DNA from: Oscillibacter sp. UBA6647
GTDB lineage: Bacteria > Bacillota > Clostridia > Oscillospirales > Oscillospiraceae
Assembly: GCA_002455655.1 (NCBI GenBank)
Contig: DKLF01000087.1
Coordinates: 1 to 10,728 of the forward strand
Direction of reading: 5' to 3'
Length of the DNA stretch: 10,728 nt
This document shows positions 5,530-10,728 of this stretch, piece after piece (positions within the stretch are counted from its first letter, which is position 1; every line of letters begins with the position of its first letter). A program made the translations under genes and the position numbers. The notes beneath the pieces are model-generated. The model did no database searches, was not told the DNA's origin, and saw nothing but the letters and a program-made list of their open reading frames with translations.

Positions 5530-6543
5530 ATGAAGGTTCAAATTGGAATTAATGGCTTTGGTCGTATCGGCCGTCTGGTTTTCCGCGTTGCTCAGGCCCG
5601 GGACGATGTGGAAGTCGTGGCGGTGAATGATCCGTTCATGACCCCTGACTATATGGCCTATATGCTGCGCTATGACACGGTCCATGGCCGGTTTCAGGGT
5701 GAGGTGTCCCATGAGGACGGCGCACTGATTGTCAACGGGCGGCGCATTGCCGTGTACGCGGAGAAGGAAGTGGGCAGCATCCCCTGGGGCGACGCGGGGG
5801 CGGAGTATGTCTGCGAGTGCACCGGGCAGCACCTGACAAAGGAGAAGTGCCAGGGCCACATCGACGCGGGCGCAAAGCACGTGATTATGGGTGCTCCCTC
5901 TAAGGATGACACCCCCATGTTCGTCATGGGTGTGAACAACAAAAAGTACACCTCCGACATGCAGTTTGTGTCCAACGCCTCCTGCACCACCAACTGCCTT
6001 GCCCCTATTGCCAAGGTGCTCCACGAGAGCTTTGGCATCAAGGACGGACTGATGACCACCGTTCACTCCGTCACCCCCACCCAGAAGATTCTGGACGGCG
6101 CTTCCATGAAGGATTGGCGCGGCGGCCGGGCGGGCTGCGGAAACATCATTCCCTCCACCACCGGCGCAGCAAAGGCTGTGGGCAAGGTCATTCCCGACCT
6201 GAATGGCAAGCTTACCGGTATGTCCATGCGTGTTCCCACGCTGGATGTGTCCGTGGTGGACCTGACCGTGAATCTGGAAAAGCCTGCCACCTATGAAGAG
6301 GTCTGCAAGGCCATGAAGACCGCCTCCGAGGGAGAGCTGAAGGGCGTTTTGGGCTATACCGAGGACGAGGTCGTTTCTTCGGACTTCCTGGGGGATTCCC
6401 GCACCTCTATCTTCGACGCCAAGGCGGGTATTGCCCTGACGGACACCTTTGTCAAGGTTGTCTCCTGGTATGACAACGAGTTCGGCTATTCCACCAAGAT
6501 GGTGGAGCTGGCCAGCTATATGGCTTCGGTGGACCATAAGTAA
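5530..6543 (+). CDS. gap: Glyceraldehyde-3-phosphate dehydrogenase, type I
   Basis: This glycolytic enzyme converts glyceraldehyde-3-phosphate, NAD+ and phosphate to 1,3-bisphosphoglycerate as a cytoplasmic tetramer. Its 337 residues are typical. The N-terminal Rossmann motif INGFGRIGR (7-15) is followed by AVNDPF, where Asp34 indicates NAD preference. The active site SNASCTTNCLAP holds Cys152, with catalytic His179 in TTVHSVTPTQKILDG. C-terminal WYDNEFGYS is present. The HSVTPTQK segment resembles the E. coli GapA/eukaryotic type (HSVTATQK) rather than the TTIHAYTNDQ form of many Firmicutes. RGGRAGCGNIIPS differs from the usual RGGRAAAQNIIPS. ATG 5530 has AAGGAG upstream and matches the family start. 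No phosphoglycerate kinase gene follows; a terminator ends the unit, so gap is monocistronic. Confidence 0.97.
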   Translation: MKVQIGINGFGRIGRLVFRVAQARDDVEVVAVNDPFMTPDYMAYMLRYDTVHGRFQGEVSHEDGALIVNGRRIAVYAEKEVGSIPWGDAGAEYVCECTGQHLTKEKCQGHIDAGAKHVIMGAPSKDDTPMFVMGVNNKKYTSDMQFVSNASCTTNCLAPIAKVLHESFGIKDGLMTTVHSVTPTQKILDGASMKDWRGGRAGCGNIIPSTTGAAKAVGKVIPDLNGKLTGMSMRVPTLDVSVVDLTVNLEKPATYEEVCKAMKTASEGELKGVLGYTEDEVVSSDFLGDSRTSIFDAKAGIALTDTFVKVVSWYDNEFGYSTKMVELASYMASVDHK

Positions 6544-6559
6544 GAATTTTAAAAGAATG

Positions 6560-6597
6560 AAACCCGGGAGCGCTCATAAGAGCGCTCCCGGGTTTTT
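6560..6597 (+). terminator. Bidirectional terminator between gap and the fab operon
   Basis: A perfect 16-bp stem (6560-6575 with 6580-6595) closes a four-base ATAA loop; the 3' arm runs into TTTTT (6593-6597). It lies 16 bases after the gap stop and about 10 bases beyond the end of the convergent MarR gene. In the - direction the stem is followed by a T-rich TTTCATTCTTTT, so one hairpin probably ends both transcripts. Confidence 0.93.
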
Positions 6598-6605
6598 GCG
6601 ATGCT

Positions 6606-7106
6606 TTATTCGATGGCGGGAATCTCCGGCAGCACCACCTCCGGCATCAGCTCGCCGCTGATGATGCGCAACATCTCCTCCAGCTTTGCGCAGTCGTGAG
6701 GGGGAAAGCGCCGCTGCATCCGCTCCGTTACCTCCCGCACATAAGAGGAGCTGATGTTGTAGTAATCAATATACTTCTGCGTCACCCGCAAGTGAAACTC
6801 CCGTCGGTCCTCCGGAGACTGCACCCGGTCCACATAACCCTTTTTCACCAAACTGTTGACCTTGTAGGCGGCATTGGAGGGGGAGATGTGCAGAAACGAT
6901 GCAAACTCGTTGATGGTGGGACTTTTCAGCGCCTGAATGGATTCCATACAAAAGGTTTCTATGGTGGACAGGCTGGCCTCACGGGACTGAAACCCGGTCA
7001 AAATCTCCTGATAAAAATGCAGCTTAAATTTGCTGTACACCTCAAAGAAAAGCTGATCCAGCACGTCAAAAACCACCTTCTTTAAAATTTCTGCCCTTTT
7101 GGGCAT
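6606..7106 (-). CDS. MarR-family regulator at the end of the fab operon (FabT-like)
   Basis: A 166-residue winged-helix protein of MarR length. After an N-terminal dimerisation helix (about 5-38), TINEFASFLHIS (64-75) and SPSNAAYKVNSLVKKGYV (75-92) form the helix-turn-helix, and QSPEDRREFHLRVT (96-109) is the beta wing with the family's D-R pair. It follows fabZ by 25 bases in the same direction, so it is probably co-transcribed and may control fatty-acid synthesis as FabT does in streptococci; that is inference. The start is uncertain: ATG 7106 lacks a clear ribosome binding site, GTG 7064 has AAGGTGG upstream, and TTG 7148 would overlap fabZ. The palindrome ATTCGAAT (7117-7124) sits just before the ATG. 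An unrelated MarR role is possible. Confidence 0.82.
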   Translation of the reverse strand: MPKRAEILKKVVFDVLDQLFFEVYSKFKLHFYQEILTGFQSREASLSTIETFCMESIQALKSPTINEFASFLHISPSNAAYKVNSLVKKGYVDRVQSPEDRREFHLRVTQKYIDYYNISSSYVREVTERMQRRFPPHDCAKLEEMLRIISGELMPEVVLPEIPAIE

Positions 7107-7131
7107 TGCGGCTGATATTCGAATCCGGTCT

Positions 7132-7566
7132 TCACTGCCCGATAGCAAAGGTCAGCTCCGCTGTGGCGGCCAACACGCCGTCCACCCGAACCTCCGCCTC
7201 GCCGATTCCAACCGGGCCGCGCTGCTTTGTCAGAGTGCAGGTGATCTCCAACACGTCGCCGGGGGTGATCTGCCGTTTGAAGCGGGCGTTTTTCACAGCC
7301 CCCATCAGGGCAATTTTCCCCCGGTTTTCCGGCAGAGCCAGCACGGCAACGCCCCCTACCTGCGCCATGGCCTCGATCATCAAAACGCCGGGCATCACGT
7401 GCTTTTGAGGAAAGTGCCCCTGAAAAAACGGTTCGTTGACCGTGACGCACTTGACGCCCTTGGCCCACTTCCCCGCCTCGCCGTCCACAATGCGGTCCAC
7501 CAGAGCAAAGGGATAACGGTGGGGGAGAATCTGGGCGATTTCGTCGGAGTTATACTGCAAGCCCAT
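7132..7566 (-). CDS. fabZ: 3-hydroxyacyl-ACP dehydratase FabZ
   Basis: FabZ removes water from 3-hydroxyacyl-ACP to give trans-2-enoyl-ACP in the elongation cycle. The 144-residue hot-dog-fold protein contains LPHRYPFALVDRI (14-26) and the signature GHFPQKHVMPGVLMIEAMAQ (50-69), with catalytic His51 and Glu65. FabA is less likely given the length and the HRYPFLLVDRI-like N-terminus. The ATG at 7566 has GGGAGGAC inside the end of fabF, whose stop is only three bases away, so the two are translationally linked. In many Clostridia accB lies between fabF and fabZ; here nothing does. Confidence 0.96.
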   Translation of the reverse strand: MGLQYNSDEIAQILPHRYPFALVDRIVDGEAGKWAKGVKCVTVNEPFFQGHFPQKHVMPGVLMIEAMAQVGGVAVLALPENRGKIALMGAVKNARFKRQITPGDVLEITCTLTKQRGPVGIGEAEVRVDGVLAATAELTFAIGQ

Positions 7567-7569
7567 GGC

Positions 7570-8811
7570 TCAGTCCTCCCATTTCTTCAAAAGAATGCTG
7601 CCGTTGTGCCCGCCAAAGCCCAAGGAGTTGGAAAGGGCGTACCGCAATTCGGCATTCCGGCCCACATTCGGAACCACGTCCAGATCGCAGGCGGGATCGC
7701 TTACCTGATAATTGATGGTGGCGGGGAGATACCCCTCCTTCAGCGCCAGCGCGGAGAACAGGGCCTCCGCCGCCCCCGCCGCGCCCAGCATGTGGCCGGT
7801 CATGGACTTGGTGGAGCTGACGGCAAGCTTTTTTGCATGCTCGCCGAACACGGTTTTGATAGCGGAGGTTTCCCCCGCATCGTTTAAGGGCGTAGAGGTG
7901 CCGTGGGCATTGATATAGTCCACATCCTCGGGCCGTGCCCCCGCGTCGGAAAGGGCCAGCGCCATGGCTTTCGCGCCGCCTTCGCCGCCCGGCAGGGGAG
8001 CGGTCATGTGATACGCGTCGCAGGTGGAGCCGTAGCCCACAAACTCCGCGTAAATCTTCGCGCCCCGGGCCAGTGCGTGGTCCAGTTCCTCCAGCAGCAG
8101 AATGGCCGCTCCCTCGCCCAAAACAAAGCCGCTGCGCTCCGCGTCAAAGGGAATGGAGGCGCGGTTGGGGTCGGCGCTCTGGGTCAGGGCCTTCATGGTG
8201 GTGAACCCGCCAATGGCCAGCGGCGTGACCGCAGACTCGCTGCCGCCGCAGAGCATCGCGTCGGCGTACCCGTCCCGGATGTAGTGGAACGCGTCGCCCA
8301 CGGCGTTGGTGCCGCCCGCACAGGCCGTCACGGGGCAGGAGCACATGCCCCGAAAACCTGAATCGATGGCGACTTGCCCCGCCGCCATGTTGCAGATGGT
8401 CATGGGGATATAGAAGGGGGACACCCGGTCAATGCCTTTTTCCAGATACCGGCTGTGTTCGTCCTCGGTGTTTTGCAGTGCGCCGATGCCGCTGGACACA
8501 ATCACGCCGCAGCGGTCCATGTCTGCTTTTTCGGGGTCAAAACCGGCATCCTTCAGCGCTTCCCGCGCAGAAATAACCGCAAACTGCGTGAAGCGGGCCA
8601 TGTGCTTCGCTTCTTTTTTATCCAGAAAATCGTCCGACTGATAGTTCTTGACCTCCGCCGCCAGCGTGACCTTCTGCCCGGATGCGTCATAGGCGGTGAT
8701 GGGGGCCACGCCGCACACTCCATTTCGCACCGCCTGCCACGTTTCGGGGGCGGAGTGTCCGATGGGCGTGACGGCGCCAAGGCCGGTAATCACAACTCGT
8801 CTTTTTTCCAT
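7570..8811 (-). CDS. fabF: 3-oxoacyl-ACP synthase II (KAS II)
   Basis: FabF condenses malonyl-ACP with an acyl chain to extend fatty acids by two carbons. The 413-residue thiolase-fold protein starts MEKRRVVITGLGAVTPIG and carries the Cys-His-His triad: Cys164 in VTACAGGTNAVGDAF, His303 in INAHGTSTPLND and His340 in KSMTGHMLGAAGAAEA. The C-terminal NSLGFGGHNGSILLKK glycine-rich gating loop is intact. Two catalytic histidines distinguish it from the FabH type (His-Asn). AAGGAG precedes ATG 8811 at six bases. A 49-base gap separates it from fabG upstream, and fabZ follows after three bases. Confidence 0.97.
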   Translation of the reverse strand: MEKRRVVITGLGAVTPIGHSAPETWQAVRNGVCGVAPITAYDASGQKVTLAAEVKNYQSDDFLDKKEAKHMARFTQFAVISAREALKDAGFDPEKADMDRCGVIVSSGIGALQNTEDEHSRYLEKGIDRVSPFYIPMTICNMAAGQVAIDSGFRGMCSCPVTACAGGTNAVGDAFHYIRDGYADAMLCGGSESAVTPLAIGGFTTMKALTQSADPNRASIPFDAERSGFVLGEGAAILLLEELDHALARGAKIYAEFVGYGSTCDAYHMTAPLPGGEGGAKAMALALSDAGARPEDVDYINAHGTSTPLNDAGETSAIKTVFGEHAKKLAVSSTKSMTGHMLGAAGAAEALFSALALKEGYLPATINYQVSDPACDLDVVPNVGRNAELRYALSNSLGFGGHNGSILLKKWED

Positions 8812-8860
8812 ACCTGTCTCCTTATTGCTTTATGCGGATGGGAGCCTTGGCCCCGCCGCT

Positions 8861-9604
8861 TTACATGCCCATGCCGCCGTCCACGCCCAAAACCTGCCCG
8901 GTGATATACCCGGCCCCGTCCCCGGCGAGGAAGGCCACGGCTTCGGCCACGTCCTCCGGCGCGCCTAAGCGCGCCATGGGGATGGAGGCCAACAAAGCGG
9001 ATTTTGCCGCCTCGGGCAGGCCGTCGGTCATGTCGGTGGTGATAAAGCCCGGGGCAACGGCGTTCACCGTGATGTTTTTGGAGGCCAGCTCCTTGGCAAG
9101 GGACTTGGTCATGCCGATGACTCCCGCCTTACTGGCGGCGTAATTCACCTGGCCGGCGTTGCCATGAAGCCCCACCACGGAGCTTAAGTTTACGATGCGT
9201 CCGTATTTCTGCCGGAGCATGATGCGGCTGGCGGCTTTCATGCAAAGAAACGTCCCTTTCAGGTTCGTGTCAATGACTGCGTCGAAGTCCTCTTCCTTCA
9301 TCAGCATCACCAGTCCGTCTCGGGTAATACCGGCGTTGTTTACGAGGATATCCAGCCTGCCGAACTCCTTGACGGCGGTATCCATCAGGGCCTTTACCGC
9401 CTCGCTGTCCCCAACACTGCCCTGCACGGCGCGGACGTTTGCGCCCATGCGCTCAAGCTCTGCAAGCGTCTCCTGCGCTGCGGCGGTGTTTCCGGCATAG
9501 GAGAAAACCACGTTGGCTCCGCCCTGAGCAAGCTTGCGGCACACGGCCCGGCCCAGCCCCCGGCTTCCGCCGGTGACCACGGCTGTTTTACCTGCAAAGT
9601 TCAT
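8861..9604 (-). CDS. fabG: 3-oxoacyl-ACP reductase
   Basis: FabG reduces 3-oxoacyl-ACP to 3-hydroxyacyl-ACP with NADPH. The 247-residue classical short-chain dehydrogenase shows the cofactor motif TGGSRGLG (11-18), NNAG (89-92), Asn114, and the catalytic Ser142-Tyr155-Lys159 in LSSVVGLHGNAGQVNYAASK. It ends in GVDGGMGM like other FabG proteins. Its ATG overlaps the fabD stop by the four bases ATGA (9604-9601), and AGAGGTGG lies within fabD, so translation is coupled. Membership of a fab operon makes FabG firm against the many other short-chain dehydrogenases. Confidence 0.97.
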   Translation of the reverse strand: MNFAGKTAVVTGGSRGLGRAVCRKLAQGGANVVFSYAGNTAAAQETLAELERMGANVRAVQGSVGDSEAVKALMDTAVKEFGRLDILVNNAGITRDGLVMLMKEEDFDAVIDTNLKGTFLCMKAASRIMLRQKYGRIVNLSSVVGLHGNAGQVNYAASKAGVIGMTKSLAKELASKNITVNAVAPGFITTDMTDGLPEAAKSALLASIPMARLGAPEDVAEAVAFLAGDGAGYITGQVLGVDGGMGM

Positions 9605-10539
9605 CCGCGCACCACCTCTTTCAAAAGCTCCGGCAACTTCTCAACATCCTCCGCTGTTTCCACGCTGAACACGGGGAAGCTGGGAAGTGTTTTCTTTACA
9701 AACCCGGTCAGGGCCTTGCCGGGGCCGATTTCCACCACGGCGTCCACACCCAGCGCCGCCATGGCGCGGATGCAGTCCTCCATGTACACGGCGGACTGGA
9801 CCTGCCGTTCCAACAGGGCGGGAATGGAATCTCCACCCTGACGCTCACCGCCCAGACAGTTATGCAGGACGGGGATCTGTGGCGCCTGAAAGTCCACAGT
9901 TTTGAAGTATTCCCGCAGCGCGTCCCCAGCAGGCTTTAAGAGGGAGGTGTGAAACGGGCCGCTGACGTTCAGGGGCATGCAACGCTTCGCCCCCAGCTCC
10001 TTGGCCGCGGCCGCCGCCTGTTCCACCGCCGCACGTTCTCCGCCGATGACGATTTGACCGGGACAGTTAAAATTACAGGGCTCCACGATGCCAAGGCTTG
10101 ATGCGGCCTTGCAGGCGGCGGTCACCGTTTCCCGGTCCGCCCCCAAAATCGCCATCATGGCGGAGTCTACACCCTTTGCCGCGTCAGTCATGGCTTTGCC
10201 GCGAAAAGCCACCATCTCCACGGCGGCTTTCCCGTCTAGCACGCCTGCTGCGTACAGCGCGGAATATTCGCCGAGGGACAGACCCGCGGCGGCGGCGGGA
10301 ACAATGCCCTTTTTCGCCAAAACGTCCGTCAGTCCCACCGCGAAGGCCACCATGCAGGGCTGGGTGTATTGCGTCTCGTTCAAAAGCCCGTCCGGGTCCG
10401 CAAAGGACACGGCCTTTAAGTCAAAGCCCGCGTCCGCCCCGTCCAGCGCGGCACGGAAGGCCGGATACTTTTCGTACAGGTCCGCGCCCATGCCGGGGTG
10501 CTGGGCGCCCTGTCCGGCGTATAAAAATCCCAGCTTCAT
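9601..10539 (-). CDS. fabD: Malonyl-CoA:ACP transacylase
   Basis: FabD moves malonyl from CoA to acyl carrier protein, supplying the extender for FabF. The 312-residue protein has YAGQGAQHPGMG (7-18), the nucleophile motif GLSLGEYSAL (86-95) with Ser88, Arg113 in VAFRGKAM, and His197 in GPFHTSLL completing the active site. The residue before the nucleophile is Leu rather than the His of the textbook GHSLGE. The ATG overlaps the fabK stop by ATGA (10539-10536). The 3' end overlaps fabG the same way, so fabK-fabD-fabG form a tightly coupled block. Confidence 0.96.
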   Translation of the reverse strand: MKLGFLYAGQGAQHPGMGADLYEKYPAFRAALDGADAGFDLKAVSFADPDGLLNETQYTQPCMVAFAVGLTDVLAKKGIVPAAAAGLSLGEYSALYAAGVLDGKAAVEMVAFRGKAMTDAAKGVDSAMMAILGADRETVTAACKAASSLGIVEPCNFNCPGQIVIGGERAAVEQAAAAAKELGAKRCMPLNVSGPFHTSLLKPAGDALREYFKTVDFQAPQIPVLHNCLGGERQGGDSIPALLERQVQSAVYMEDCIRAMAALGVDAVVEIGPGKALTGFVKKTLPSFPVFSVETAEDVEKLPELLKEVVRG

Positions 10540-10728
10540 AGGCTTGCCGCCAATTCCCGGATACGTGCGTCACCCGCCGTCGCAAGCTCCTCAAAAATTT
10601 CGCGCAGGGGACGGATTTCGTGGAGCATCCCGGCCACCTGACCAGTCATCACGCTGCCGTTTTCCACGTCGCCCTCCAGCACTGCCCGGCGCAGGCCGCC
10701 CAGCGTCACCGTTTCCAACTCCTCCAGC
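10536..10728 (-). CDS. fabK: Enoyl-ACP reductase II, FabK-type (C-terminal part)
   Basis: Only the last 63 codons are inside the window; the frame is open to the edge. The visible end, GGLRRAVLEGDVENGSVMTG followed by QVAGMLHEIRPLREIFEEL, matches the C-terminus of FabK and related nitronate-monooxygenase-fold flavoproteins (LRKAVVEGDVEYGSVMAGQIAGL). FabK is the FMN-dependent, NAD(P)H-using enoyl-ACP reductase of many Firmicutes, catalysing the last step of each elongation cycle. Position directly before fabD with a four-base overlap fits the common Clostridia order fabK-fabD-fabG-fabF. The active site lies outside the window, so the name rests on the C-terminus and context. Confidence 0.85.
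   Translation of the reverse strand, partial: LEELETVTLGGLRRAVLEGDVENGSVMTGQVAGMLHEIRPLREIFEELATAGDARIRELAASL

Noticed and set aside
5497..6537. 346-codon open frame on the - strand opposite gap
   Set aside because: It mirrors gap exactly, and its His/Gly/Val-rich product has no family features and no ribosome binding site. It arises from the strong codon bias of gap.
7099..7887. 262-codon + strand frame across marR, fabZ and fabF
   Set aside because: Antisense shadow of three well-supported genes, without a recognisable domain.
1..10728. CRISPR arrays, tRNA/rRNA genes, transposases or attachment sites
   Set aside because: No regularly spaced repeats, cloverleaf-like segments, transposase motifs or long terminal repeats were seen by eye on either strand.

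Overview
The window looks like a chromosomal segment from a GC-rich, low-oxygen Clostridia-type Firmicute, perhaps an Oscillospiraceae-like gut anaerobe. This is inferred from strong AGGAGG-type ribosome binding sites, a transketolase split into two genes, FabK-type enoyl-ACP reductase, and sigma-A promoters with an extended TGTGATAC -10 element. Species cannot be fixed from sequence reading alone.

Layout. Positions 1-105 hold the 3' end of an unrecognised + strand gene, followed by a terminator-like hairpin. Positions 297-1655 (-) are fumC, class II fumarase, with a near-consensus promoter. Positions 1831-2193 (+) are a decayed gene remnant: a coherent secreted-protein-like reading frame with no start codon and an internal stop. 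Positions 2233-3976 (+) are the N- and C-terminal transketolase subunit genes, ending in a strong terminator. Positions 4118-5134 (-) encode a LacI-family repressor. It is divergent from gap (5530-6543, +), and the 395-base intergenic region carries both promoters and matched pairs of CG-centred palindromes. A long hairpin terminator separates gap from a convergent fatty-acid synthesis operon on the - strand. Read in its own direction that operon is fabK (partial)-fabD-fabG-fabF-fabZ-MarR regulator, with ATGA overlaps and short gaps.

How it works together. The left and middle parts serve central carbon metabolism: fumarate/malate, the non-oxidative pentose phosphate pathway, and glycolysis at glyceraldehyde-3-phosphate. 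The LacI-type protein is the likely regulator of itself and of gap. The right part supplies most of the type II fatty-acid elongation cycle: malonyl loading (FabD), condensation (FabF), ketoreduction (FabG), dehydration (FabZ) and enoyl reduction (FabK). A FabT-like MarR regulator is the last gene.

Most of the window is ordinary housekeeping DNA. The parts most worth a second look are the lacI-gap intergenic operator architecture, the lacI leader hairpin that places the Shine-Dalgarno in its loop, and the pseudogene remnant. I found no convincing new multi-gene system, CRISPR array, mobile element or RNA gene.
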